Source of the DNA: Clostridiales bacterium
GTDB taxonomy: Bacteria > Bacillota > Clostridia > Saccharofermentanales > Saccharofermentanaceae
Direction of reading: 5' to 3'
Length of the DNA: 64,000 nt
Assembly: GCA_017529925.1 (NCBI GenBank)
Contig: JAFXMZ010000028.1
Span: 62,001 to 126,000, forward strand
The translations under genes were made by a program, and so were the position numbers. Under the pieces are notes generated by a model. The model did not search any database. It had not been told where the DNA came from and saw only the letters and a program-made list of their open reading frames with translations. Of the stretch, positions 1 to 8,284 are shown one piece after another. How positions within the stretch are numbered: the first letter of the stretch is position 1; each line of letters begins with the position of its first letter.

Positions 1-1004
1 TTTATCTAGTTGATGAAGCTCTTGATGTTATCGGGCTTCTCGATGAGCTTACAGAGACTATAACCGATATGGCCAAAGAGCATCTGACTACATATATGCC
101 CGGATATACACATCTCCAGAGGGCTCAGCCTATCACATATGCCCATTATCTGACAGCTTATATCGAGATGTTCAAGCGTGATAAGGAACGTATCGAGCAG
201 GCTGCGTCCCGCGCTAACGTCTCACCGCTCGGATCGGGCGCACTTGCCGGAACTACATACCCTCTTGACCGTGAATCTGTTTCCGAAGAACTCGGAATGA
301 ACGGAGTAACGCTCTGCTCACTTGACGGCGTTGCAGACCGCGATTTCGCTATAGAATTCGCATCGGCAATATCCATACTGATGATGCATCTTTCCAGGAT
401 GTCAGAAGAGATAATCCTCTATTCATCCCAGGAGTTCAGATTCTATGAGCTTGATGATGCCTATTCTACAGGATCCTCGATGATGCCCCAGAAGAAGAAT
501 CCTGATGTAGCGGAGCTTACAAGGGGTAAGACAGGACGCGTATACGGGGATCTTATCTCGCTTCTCGTCATCATGAAGGGACTTCCGCTGACATACAATA
601 AGGATATGCAGGAAGTTCAGGAGTCGCTTTTCGATGTGATCGATACGATTAAAGGCGTCCTCCCTCCTTTTACCGGCATGATGAAGACCATGACGATCCG
701 TAAGGACAATATGGAAGCTGCAGCTTTGGGAGGTTTTACGAACGCGACTGATCTTGCTGACTACCTCGTCCGTAAGGGCATTCCTTTCCGCTCCACACAC
801 GAGATCTCAGGAAAGCTCGTCCACTACTGTATCGAGAATAATACGACCCTCGAGAAGCTTTCACTTGATGAGTTCAGGAAGTTCTCGGATCTGATCGACG
901 AAGACGTATATGATGCTATCTCTCTTGAGACATGCGTAAATAAGCGTACACTTACCGGCGGTCCCGCCCCTGATACGGTCAAGAAGTATTTGGATAATAA
1001 TTAA
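1..1004 (+). CDS. argH: Argininosuccinate lyase, 5' end cut by the window
   Basis: Catalyses the last step of arginine synthesis, splitting argininosuccinate into arginine and fumarate in the cytoplasm. The reading frame is open from base 3, so the start lies before the window; about 333 codons are visible of the roughly 460 usual for the family. The fumarase/aspartase superfamily signature GSSMMPQKKNPD is at about 471-506, with a catalytic-loop serine in GSSMMP. An earlier conserved block, MPGYTHLQRAQP, is also clear. The C-terminus TGGPAP is typical of ArgH. A hairpin terminator follows the stop. Identification is from family motifs and is secure. Confidence 0.96.
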   Translation, partial: YLVDEALDVIGLLDELTETITDMAKEHLTTYMPGYTHLQRAQPITYAHYLTAYIEMFKRDKERIEQAASRANVSPLGSGALAGTTYPLDRESVSEELGMNGVTLCSLDGVADRDFAIEFASAISILMMHLSRMSEEIILYSSQEFRFYELDDAYSTGSSMMPQKKNPDVAELTRGKTGRVYGDLISLLVIMKGLPLTYNKDMQEVQESLFDVIDTIKGVLPPFTGMMKTMTIRKDNMEAAALGGFTNATDLADYLVRKGIPFRSTHEISGKLVHYCIENNTTLEKLSLDEFRKFSDLIDEDVYDAISLETCVNKRTLTGGPAPDTVKKYLDNN

Positions 1005-1008
1005 TTAC

Positions 1009-1030
1009 AGCCCTCATACGAGGGCTTTAT
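1009..1030 (+). terminator. Hairpin terminator of argH
   Basis: A perfect 7-bp stem, AGCCCTC/GAGGGCT with loop ATAC, starts 5 bases after the argH stop and is followed by TTATTAT. The T tract is short, so termination may be partial. The convergent amylase gene ends 80 bases away and shows no clear terminator of its own, so the hairpin may serve both. Confidence 0.65.
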
Positions 1031-1106
1031 TATGATGTTAACAGACGTGTGTACGAGCGGACTTAAGCAGTTGCCATCTCCGGGGACGCAGCAGGCATGC
1101 CGGATG

Positions 1107-2417
1107 TTAACGTTCCATCAGCCATATCTGTGAAGACTTGGGAGGAAGCGTTGAGCCGCCGCCGAAGTCATGGATCGTTCCGGATATCAATTCCTGTGCC
1201 TGCCCGCATCCTGCATCAAAATGCGCAGTATATGGATTAGAATCCATATTGATGGCAACAAGTACACGCTGATCACCGCAGTTCCTTTCAAAGATACACT
1301 GCTTATTAGTAAGAACGATAGACTTCATACCGCCGTAATTAAGAGCTCTTGATGAGGTCTTGGCAGCGGCCAGGCGGCTTATATGATCAGTAAGCTCATT
1401 CCATTCAGGTGCATCAAAGCATGCGCGCAGAGCGGGATCTCCCTCTTCCTTCCTTGCCCTGGCTCCCCATTCTGAACCATAGTAGACACATGGGATACCG
1501 GGCATGCCGAATACCATAGTATAGACACATGGCAGGAGCTCCGGATCATTGATGATGGATGCGATACGCGTAACATCATGGTTGTCAGCAAAAGACAGAA
1601 GATGCGATCCTCTTGCAACTGTCCAGTCCTCAGGTCCGAAGAGCCTTAAAAGAGAATGGACTATCTCAAACATATTGCCGGAATTAAATGATGAATGAAT
1701 TCCCTTGTAGCACTGATAATTCGTTAATGAATGCAGATGCATCTCATTAAGCATACGGCCGTATTCACCGTGAAGGACTTCACCCAGAAGGAAGAATTCA
1801 GCCTTCTTCCCGTCTGTGAACTCTCTAAGACGGCGAAGGAACTCATGATCGAGACAGTAAGCAACATCAAGCCGCAGGCCGTCGATATCAAAGTAATCGA
1901 TCCAGTAATTGACTTTATCAAGGATGTGGTCAACAACAGCGGGATTACGCAGATTGAGCTTTACGAGATCATAGTTGCCCTCCCAGCCTTCATACCAGAA
2001 TCCGTCATTATAGTTGGAATTACCGTCAAAAGACAGATGAAACCAGTCCTTGTAAGGCGAATCCCATCTCTTTTCCTGAACGTCACGGAATGCCCAGAAT
2101 CCTCTTCCTACATGGTTGAAGACACCATCCAGAACGACCTTTATCCCATTCTCATGAAGTGCATCAATGACTTTCTTAAAATCTTCATTCGTTCCGAGCC
2201 TGCAGTCGATGAGACCATAATCCCTTGTGTTGTAGCCATGCGTATCCGATTCAAATACCGGCGAAAAGTATATGGCATTCATCCCCAGTTTTTTGATATG
2301 AGGTATCCAGTCGATGACCTTCAGTATACGATGCTCAAGGACTCCGTCATTTTCAAAAGGTGCACCGCAAAAACCCAAAGGATATATCTGATAGAATACA
2401 GATTCTTCAAACCACAT
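1107..2417 (-). CDS. GH13 alpha-amylase family glycosidase
   Basis: Predicted cytoplasmic alpha-glucan hydrolase or transglycosylase of glycoside hydrolase family 13; there is no signal peptide. The (beta/alpha)8 barrel motifs are present: DGVFNHVG, GLRLDVAY with nucleophile Asp184, LLGEVLHG with acid/base Glu213, and FADNHD with stabiliser Asp281, numbered from the chosen start. The start is ATG at 2417 (MWFEESVFYQIYPLG). An ATG 18 bases upstream overlaps the ribosome binding site GCGGAGGC, so it cannot be the main start. At 436 residues it lacks an N-terminal starch-binding module, resembling small intracellular maltodextrin-acting enzymes. Exact substrate (maltodextrin, cyclodextrin or sucrose) cannot be read from sequence. 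A strong promoter lies upstream. Confidence 0.9.
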   Translation of the reverse strand: MWFEESVFYQIYPLGFCGAPFENDGVLEHRILKVIDWIPHIKKLGMNAIYFSPVFESDTHGYNTRDYGLIDCRLGTNEDFKKVIDALHENGIKVVLDGVFNHVGRGFWAFRDVQEKRWDSPYKDWFHLSFDGNSNYNDGFWYEGWEGNYDLVKLNLRNPAVVDHILDKVNYWIDYFDIDGLRLDVAYCLDHEFLRRLREFTDGKKAEFFLLGEVLHGEYGRMLNEMHLHSLTNYQCYKGIHSSFNSGNMFEIVHSLLRLFGPEDWTVARGSHLLSFADNHDVTRIASIINDPELLPCVYTMVFGMPGIPCVYYGSEWGARARKEEGDPALRACFDAPEWNELTDHISRLAAAKTSSRALNYGGMKSIVLTNKQCIFERNCGDQRVLVAINMDSNPYTAHFDAGCGQAQELISGTIHDFGGGSTLPPKSSQIWLMER

Positions 2418-2459
2418 ATATGTATGCCTCCGCAAATTCTTTAAATAATCACGATAATG

Positions 2460-2487
2460 ATTATATAAAACTTTGGGAGCATCACAA
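2460..2487 (-). promoter_or_regulatory. SigA promoter of the GH13 gene with overlapping inverted repeat
   Basis: The minus strand has TTGTGA (2482-2487), a 16-base spacer and a perfect TATAAT (2460-2465). An inverted repeat ATAATCA/TGATTAT (about 2445-2464) overlaps the -10 box and expected start point. This position suits a repressor operator, but the binding protein is unknown. Confidence 0.6.
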
Positions 2488-2509
2488 AGTAAACATTATA
2501 TTAACGGGG

Positions 2510-4807
2510 TCATTCACGCTCCGAGATCTTTGTATTGGCGCGGCTTTGTACGACTTTAATGACATCGTCGACCGATTTCGACCCGTCAAAATAAGAGGCC
2601 ATCTCTTCTTTCAGTATCGTGATAACATCATTGTCATCATTATCAACATATGTACATGTCCTACACTGATCGGCCATATAGTCGACAAGATCCGGATCGA
2701 GCAGCTCTCCTTCTCCGAGATAAGTATACGAACAGCCCGGATCATTATTGAGCCTGTTGATCCTTGCTTTGTTAAGATCAGTAAATGCCCTGATATTAAC
2801 AGGGTCACCCTGACAGAAGGCAGTCTCAAATGACAGAACATCATATGAAAGCATTATATCCGCAAAAGCCTTCATATCGTCCTTATAAGCACAGCATGCA
2901 GTAATTGAAACTGTCTTAGAAGGATTTAGTGTACCCGGAAGATCATCACCAGACGGAAATCCCGTTAATGAATATCTGTCATAATTGTTCAGGAAATATA
3001 TATACATATTCTGCATCAGAGCATGATTGCATGATGTCATAGCGGGCATATACTCTCTCCCTGAACCTGTTACCGCAGGTCTGTTATAAAGGAATGAAGC
3101 CATATCCCTGAACCTGTCATTATCTATTGAGACTTTTCCTTCAGAATCGTAGAAGAATTCACTCTGAGCGGTAAACATCTCATACATGCTGTTTTCCCTC
3201 AATTCATCGGAGCCGGAAAGCGGATCGAAGCCATCATTATGGTCCTTTACGATCACGTCATATTGTTCATACGTCATTCCGTGATCATTCTCATCTTCCA
3301 GACATTCCTTTTTTACGAGAAGCCCTGAAAATGAGATCAGATAAGGAATGCGGTATAAAGGCCCCTCTGAAGATGAATATGTGATAAAGAGCTCATCTTC
3401 ATCCTGACTTTCCACGACATCAGATATATCAGAAAGATAAGAATCCGTATCAAATGAGGAACTGTATTTGCCAAGTAAAAGGATATCCGGACCATTCCCT
3501 GCACGGATATCGTCCATGACCCTGTCAGAAGCCTCTGTATATGCAATAAGTTCAGCACCATAATAATCAGTCTGTCGCATTTCGTCATCGCAGTATTTCC
3601 GCCATTCATACTGATCATCATAGATCATAAAATAGTCTTTTGAAGTCCTGTTAAACTCATTGATCGCCATATACTCCTGATATTCGGCGGTAGCGATACC
3701 TGCACATCTGACGAGTTTTCTTCCCTTGCATGGATTGTCCTTAACAAGAGTAAGCTTATGTATCTCGCTTTCCATATTTGAATTGGCATACGGAGCCATC
3801 GAATTAAAGATGATCTCATCCTCATTTAATCTGTAGATGCCGTCGAGCGATGTATCTCTGTTAAAATCACTATATGAAAGATCAATACACATAATCTCTT
3901 TTCCGGTTACCGGGTCAACGGAAGAAAGAACTGCCTCATCAAGTGAAACACTTCCTGTACCCGGAGCTGATATAGAGGAATACATGTCAAAAGGCACGTC
4001 TGTTTTCTTAAGATCTCCGGATTCAATGTTCAGTATGTAATAATAGATTTCTTCACCGCTGTCAATACCATTCGGAGGGCCTGCAAATACTATATCATCG
4101 TCGATCAGCACTGAGCCGTTGACCCAGAGAAAATCAATATCTATATCCGTTCTCTTTTCTTTACCGTCAGGCCCTATCATTACGATATAGAACCCCTTTT
4201 CACTATTGGATGCAGAATACCAGTTATTCAGGAACCATATCGTAGAATCCTTATAAGAAAAGACATTCACTATATTTGTATAATCATTCAGGGATGATGG
4301 GAGTTTCAGATCATTATCTTCAACCGCCTCACCTTTATCAAAATCACACTTTAATATATGTCTTTCATTCAAACCGGAAGTGTCATATTCAGTAAAGACT
4401 GTATATATATCACCGCCGACTTCGAAAAGGGAATCAAGACTCGATTCATCCTTTTCCCTTATATATGAGATCATGTTACCTTCAAAATCATACTTTATCA
4501 GATATCTGTCAGCGGATGCATAATCCATAGATTCATCAAAAGCAATGGCTTCCATAATCACACTGTCTTCTGATACAAGTTTGGGAAGCATACCCGTCCA
4601 TTTATAATCATCAAGAAAAGACTTATCATACTGATATACAGTTTCTTCATAGTATAAAGCGTCATCAGGATAATAAACTGTCTGATTCAGAGGAACAGTA
4701 TTGGTGTCTTCGCTTTTTGAACATGAAGTCATATAAGGGATGAATAAAGACAGGATAATAAAAGATGCGGCTGTCCTGAGAATGATTCTATTTGTCCTGT
4801 TTCTCAT
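2510..4807 (-). CDS. Large lipoprotein with solute-binding-like C-terminal half
   Basis: Predicted surface lipoprotein of 765 residues. From ATG 4807 it begins MRNRTNRI, then a hydrophobic stretch and a lipobox-like MTSC at about residues 28-31. The earlier in-frame ATG at 4861 is rejected because a good GGGAGG site lies 7 bases before 4807. The first half looks like repeated beta-strand segments (possible propeller). The second half, from about CAGIATAEYQEYM, resembles family 1 extracellular solute-binding proteins: EFNRTSKDYF, then GNGPDILLLG. No permease or ATPase genes for an importer are adjacent, so transport is uncertain. It may sense or present a ligand. Fold assignment is inference; the lipoprotein nature is clear. 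Confidence 0.75.
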   Translation of the reverse strand: MRNRTNRIILRTAASFIILSLFIPYMTSCSKSEDTNTVPLNQTVYYPDDALYYEETVYQYDKSFLDDYKWTGMLPKLVSEDSVIMEAIAFDESMDYASADRYLIKYDFEGNMISYIREKDESSLDSLFEVGGDIYTVFTEYDTSGLNERHILKCDFDKGEAVEDNDLKLPSSLNDYTNIVNVFSYKDSTIWFLNNWYSASNSEKGFYIVMIGPDGKEKRTDIDIDFLWVNGSVLIDDDIVFAGPPNGIDSGEEIYYYILNIESGDLKKTDVPFDMYSSISAPGTGSVSLDEAVLSSVDPVTGKEIMCIDLSYSDFNRDTSLDGIYRLNEDEIIFNSMAPYANSNMESEIHKLTLVKDNPCKGRKLVRCAGIATAEYQEYMAINEFNRTSKDYFMIYDDQYEWRKYCDDEMRQTDYYGAELIAYTEASDRVMDDIRAGNGPDILLLGKYSSSFDTDSYLSDISDVVESQDEDELFITYSSSEGPLYRIPYLISFSGLLVKKECLEDENDHGMTYEQYDVIVKDHNDGFDPLSGSDELRENSMYEMFTAQSEFFYDSEGKVSIDNDRFRDMASFLYNRPAVTGSGREYMPAMTSCNHALMQNMYIYFLNNYDRYSLTGFPSGDDLPGTLNPSKTVSITACCAYKDDMKAFADIMLSYDVLSFETAFCQGDPVNIRAFTDLNKARINRLNNDPGCSYTYLGEGELLDPDLVDYMADQCRTCTYVDNDDNDVITILKEEMASYFDGSKSVDDVIKVVQSRANTKISERE

Positions 4808-4834
4808 GGTCTTCCTCCCGTTTTCAAATATCAT

Positions 4835-4885
4835 TGTTCCGCTTAGGATAAAGCGGAACATCTGATATACGTAGTTTATCAGATG
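4835..4885 (-). repeat. Two tandem hairpins in the lipoprotein 5' leader
   Basis: Reading the minus strand from the predicted start point, an inverted repeat CATCTGATA/TATCAGATG (arms 4877-4885 and 4859-4867, 9-base spacer) is followed at once by TGTTCCGCTT/AAGCGGAACA (arms 4851-4860 and 4835-4844, 6-base loop). Together they would form two consecutive stem-loops at the very 5' end of the mRNA. Possible roles are mRNA stabilisation or protein binding. Confidence 0.65.
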
Positions 4886-4887
4886 CG

Positions 4888-4916
4888 ATTACACATACAG
4901 TTATATCTTATATCAA
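4888..4916 (-). promoter_or_regulatory. Promoter of the lipoprotein gene
   Basis: TTGATA (4911-4916), 17-base spacer, TGTAAT (4888-4893). The -35 box sits in the T-rich tail of the preceding terminator, a compact arrangement. The predicted start point falls at the first hairpin of the leader. Confidence 0.55.
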
Positions 4917-4945
4917 AACGGCAGAAACACTAAGGATTCTGCCGT
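4911..4945 (-). terminator. Terminator of the small membrane protein gene
   Basis: A perfect 9-bp stem ACGGCAGAA/TTCTGCCGT followed by TTTGATAT on the minus strand, 30 bases after the stop of the gene at 4975-5412. Confidence 0.75.
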
Positions 4946-4974
4946 CATAATCAATGGATCAATATCTATTTCTA

Positions 4975-5412
4975 TCAATATCTGGAAGGATCCGGTGCAT
5001 ATACGAAATAGAGGAATCCGAATATGAGCATTGCTGCAGCGCCGCCGATCATGAACCAGAAGCCCATCTGGAAAACAGGCTCTGCATTAGTAATAGATTC
5101 CATATTAAAAGCTGCATCTGCCCTTCTCTGTCCGGAACCGTCAAGAGATGTACCGATAACAAGATTACCCCACTTAAGGCCTGCAGCTACAGCTGCAGCA
5201 ACAGCTGTAGCAAATACAAAACCCTTCCTGTTAAAGAAAGAACAGAGGAATCCGATAACGGCACATGCTATGAAGACATAACCCATGATTCCCTGAAAAG
5301 TGTCTCCGTAGAAGGGGATCTTTTTACCCCCGAGAGTACAGAAATCCAAAAAAGCGGCAGCAACAGCAACTCCGCATGAACACATATAGAAAAACCATGA
5401 TAGAACTCGCAT
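4975..5412 (-). CDS. Small hypothetical membrane protein, four predicted helices
   Basis: Unrecognised 145-residue membrane protein. Hydrophobic segments lie at about residues 4-22, 41-58, 66-82 and 113-137. A loop containing GGKKIPFYGDTFQG follows the first helix, and a polar loop of about 30 residues precedes the last. The start is supported by GGGAGG 7 bases upstream of ATG. It has its own terminator downstream. The gene upstream (5474-6559) is also a membrane protein of unknown function, 61 bases away without an obvious terminator between, so they may be cotranscribed. No function is proposed. Confidence 0.7.
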   Translation of the reverse strand: MRVLSWFFYMCSCGVAVAAAFLDFCTLGGKKIPFYGDTFQGIMGYVFIACAVIGFLCSFFNRKGFVFATAVAAAVAAGLKWGNLVIGTSLDGSGQRRADAAFNMESITNAEPVFQMGFWFMIGGAAAMLIFGFLYFVYAPDPSRY

Positions 5413-5473
5413 AACAATACCTCCCTCAAGTATTACTGTAATCTATACTATCACAAAATATTTTTACTGCAAA

Positions 5474-6559
5474 TCACCGCAGATCGAGTATATAAGTGAC
5501 ATCATTATAGAGGCACCAGTACTTGAGAAAACCCTGAAGATCCTCATAATCAGAATAGGAATAATCATTCTTACCGAGGCGGTCCGGAGCAGTTCCGAAA
5601 GCATAATAATGCCTTCCCTTTTTGTCATAGACCGCTATATATCTGAAGTCATCATTATTATATGAAGCAGGCATGACCATTATCTTCTTTATCGAATCCT
5701 TTTCGAAAAGCTGATCATCGACCTTTATACCGTCCCTGTTGATAACTATCTTTGAAGGAAGATATTTCACACATTTGCGGTAACGGTATACAGGTGTAAC
5801 GAGATAGATGAGATAGACAAATAAGGCCATCGGAACAGTAACCGCGAACGGGATCACACCATCCTTTGTCGTGATCCAAAGATAAACTCCCATTCCGATG
5901 ATGAGGAGCGCAAGGATCGTGGGCATCAACAGGTTCTTCCTGATCTTTTTCTTATTCAGTTTGAGGATCTCGTCCCTTGGTATCAGATATTCCCTCTCAT
6001 TATCGATAAACTTATTGCTCTTTGGGGTCTCTGACAGATCGACCTCGAGTTCCTGGCGGTTCCTTCCGAAATCGTCTTTCCTCGCCTTATTCTTGAACTT
6101 AAGATCATCAACAGTAGCAACGATCTCCGAGAACTGTCTCTTACCGTAATTACTGCAGGAATAATCCTTAACCTTACCATCTTTAAGCAGCTTCAGCTTG
6201 CGCTCTGATCCTGTATAGATGCCGTTAACGTAATTTCTGGTGACTTTCGTTCCTACGATGGCATCAAGAGGATATTTCTCAGTCTTCTTTCCCCTGATTA
6301 TCGTTATACCGTCGGGGCTGATCTCAATAGAATGTTCTTTGATCATCCTGGATCCGAGGAAACCAAGTACCAGGGCGACAGCGAAATAAATAGCAAGCCT
6401 GATCAACCTCGTAGACGATAATGATTCATCAAATGTATTAATGAGAACGGTAAACTCGATAACGACAGCGATAAAGAATGCAAGGGAAAAGATACAAAGC
6501 CCGAAGATAAGACCTTTTCCTCTTGTCTTGAATACTTTTACTTCATCCTTACCATACAT
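5474..6559 (-). CDS. Hypothetical membrane protein with two PH-like segments
   Basis: Unrecognised 361-residue protein. It has two pairs of transmembrane helices (about 16-38 and 51-68; 208-226 and 234-253). Each pair is followed by a beta-rich cytoplasmic segment with the pattern of a bacterial PH-like domain: HSIEISPDGITIIRGKK...YPLDAIVGTKV after the first, and SKIVINRDGIKVDDQLFEKDSIKKI after the second. This suggests an internal duplication. Such proteins are often envelope-associated, but a role is not known. Start ATG 6559 has a GGGGTGG site 6 bases upstream. Domain naming is inference from pattern. Confidence 0.68.
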   Translation of the reverse strand: MYGKDEVKVFKTRGKGLIFGLCIFSLAFFIAVVIEFTVLINTFDESLSSTRLIRLAIYFAVALVLGFLGSRMIKEHSIEISPDGITIIRGKKTEKYPLDAIVGTKVTRNYVNGIYTGSERKLKLLKDGKVKDYSCSNYGKRQFSEIVATVDDLKFKNKARKDDFGRNRQELEVDLSETPKSNKFIDNEREYLIPRDEILKLNKKKIRKNLLMPTILALLIIGMGVYLWITTKDGVIPFAVTVPMALFVYLIYLVTPVYRYRKCVKYLPSKIVINRDGIKVDDQLFEKDSIKKIMVMPASYNNDDFRYIAVYDKKGRHYYAFGTAPDRLGKNDYSYSDYEDLQGFLKYWCLYNDVTYILDLR

Positions 6560-6587
6560 ATCATGCCACCCCGAAAAGAGCTTTCTG

Positions 6588-7946
6588 TCAGTTTCTCATA
6601 CTGTGAATGGGGGCAGGTATCCTTCCGCCTCTGTTTATGAAATCTGCGCAGGATGCTTTGTTGACATCCATTATCGGTGCCATTCCGAGCAGTCCGCCGA
6701 ACTCGACGGAATCACCGACACCCTTACCGGGAACCGGTATAAGCCTGACAGCAGTAGTCTTGTTATTAAACGTTCCGAGAGCCATCTCATCGGCAATGAT
6801 GCCGGAGATCGTCTCAGCAGTCGTATCTCCGGGAACTGCGATCATATCAAGTCCTACGGAGCATACACATGTCATCGCCTCAAGTTTCTCGAGCTTAAGA
6901 GAGCCTGAAGCTGCAGCCGCGATCATGCCTTCATCCTCGGAAACAGGGATAAATGCGCCGGAAAGTCCGCCGACAAATGAAGAAGCCATAGTTCCGCCCT
7001 TCTTGACCGCATCATTGAGCATGGCAAGAGCAGCCGTGGTTCCCCATGTTCCGCACGTCTCGAGACCGAATTCCTCGAGCAGTCTTGCAACGGAATCGCC
7101 TACGGCAGGAGTCGGCGCAAGAGACAGGTCGATTATTCCGAAAGGAACACCGAGCCTCTCAGAAGCCTCCCTTGCAACAAGCTCACCTACTCTCGTGATC
7201 TTAAATGCAGCCTTCTTTATCGTCTCGGCAACAGTACCGAGATCCCTGCCCCTTACTTCCTCAAGTGCATGCTTGACGACGCCGGGGCCGGAGATACCAA
7301 CATTGATGACACATTCAGGCTCACCGGGACCGAGGAATGCTCCCGCCATAAAAGGATTATCCTCAGGAGCATTGGCAAATACTACGAGCTTGGCGCATCC
7401 TAAAGCATCATTATCCTTGGTGAGCTCAGCAGTCTTCTTTATGATCCTTCCCATATCCCTGACGGCATCCATATTGATACCTGTCCTTGTCGACGCGAGG
7501 TTAACGGAAGAACAGACATACGATGTGGAAGCAAGAGCTTCAGGTATGGATTCGATGAGGACCTTGTCGGAATTCGTATATCCCTTCTGAACAAGTGCAG
7601 AGAAGCCGCCGACAAAATTAACGCCGCATGCCATGGCAGCTTTATCAAGAGTCTTTGCAAAGGGCGTATAGTCAGTCGCTCCGCAAGATGCTGCTACAAT
7701 CGAGATCGGAGTTACCGATATCCTCTTGTGGATGATCGGAACACCGTACTTTTTGGAGATCTTCTCTCCTACTTCAACGAGATTACCCGCATATCGGCAT
7801 ATCTTGTCATAAATCCTTTTACATGTCTCATCGACAGATGAAGATGCGCAGTCCATAAGGGAGATACCCATGGTGATCGTCCTTATGTCGAGATGCTGCT
7901 CATTGAACATCTTCATTGTCTCGAGGATCTCAAAATCTGTGATCAT
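6588..7946 (-). CDS. UPF0210 (DUF711, PFL-fold) family protein
   Basis: Member of the UPF0210 family, 452 residues, the family's usual length. Known structures show a pyruvate-formate-lyase-like fold but no established reaction. Typical segments are the N-terminal [19 protein letters not shown], the block [14 protein letters not shown] and [18 protein letters not shown]. The gene directly follows an ACT-domain gene (18-base gap), the conserved pairing of this family across Firmicutes, which suggests small-molecule control of the UPF0210 partner. The start is ATG with a GAAGGGAGC site 9 bases upstream. Identification as UPF0210 is firm; biochemical role is unknown. Confidence 0.9.
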   Translation of the reverse strand: MITDFEILETMKMFNEQHLDIRTITMGISLMDCASSSVDETCKRIYDKICRYAGNLVEVGEKISKKYGVPIIHKRISVTPISIVAASCGATDYTPFAKTLDKAAMACGVNFVGGFSALVQKGYTNSDKVLIESIPEALASTSYVCSSVNLASTRTGINMDAVRDMGRIIKKTAELTKDNDALGCAKLVVFANAPEDNPFMAGAFLGPGEPECVINVGISGPGVVKHALEEVRGRDLGTVAETIKKAAFKITRVGELVAREASERLGVPFGIIDLSLAPTPAVGDSVARLLEEFGLETCGTWGTTAALAMLNDAVKKGGTMASSFVGGLSGAFIPVSEDEGMIAAAASGSLKLEKLEAMTCVCSVGLDMIAVPGDTTAETISGIIADEMALGTFNNKTTAVRLIPVPGKGVGDSVEFGGLLGMAPIMDVNKASCADFINRGGRIPAPIHSMRN

Positions 7947-7964
7947 ATAATCAAGCTCCCTTCA

Positions 7965-8249
7965 TCAGATCCTGTGCATCTTATCGAAAAGGTCGGTATG
8001 CTGGATCGTGATAATAACGCCGAGTTCATCACCCAGAGCGTTGAGCTTATCCTTGATATCGGAATTCTCGATCTCATGGTCCTTAAGGTCAACGAGCATG
8101 ATCATCGTAAAGATATCATCCAGGATAGTCTGAGATATATCATTGATATTGATGTTGTTTTCTGATAAAAGAGTCGATACTTTCGCGATGATACCGACTT
8201 TGTCCTTACCGATAACGGAAATGACTGCCGTATTCTTCTCGGATTTCAT
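7965..8249 (-). CDS. ACT domain protein, UPF0237 family
   Basis: A single ACT domain of 94 residues, beginning NTAVISVIGKDKVGIIAKVSTLL, the ligand-binding beta-alpha-beta-beta-alpha-beta pattern. Family UPF0237 proteins usually sit next to a UPF0210 gene, as here, and are thought to be small-molecule sensors related to the glycine cleavage regulator GcvR. Ligand unknown. The start is preceded by AGGGGGATATCCT. The gene begins the two-gene operon. Confidence 0.9.
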   Translation of the reverse strand: MKSEKNTAVISVIGKDKVGIIAKVSTLLSENNININDISQTILDDIFTMIMLVDLKDHEIENSDIKDKLNALGDELGVIITIQHTDLFDKMHRI

Positions 8250-8284
8250 AGGATATCCCCCTGATCATTAATAAATTACAGAAA

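Noticed and set aside
1034..1112. GATGTTAAC repeated at 1034 and 1104
   Set aside because: Nine-base direct repeat 70 bases apart with no other structure; chance is likely.
2418..2435. Upstream ATG of the amylase (MRRHTYMW)
   Set aside because: Its codons contain the ribosome binding site for the next ATG, so it is not the main start.
6607..7590. Plus-strand frame of 327 codons opposite the UPF0210 gene
   Set aside because: Low-complexity serine/proline-rich shadow of a well conserved gene on the other strand.
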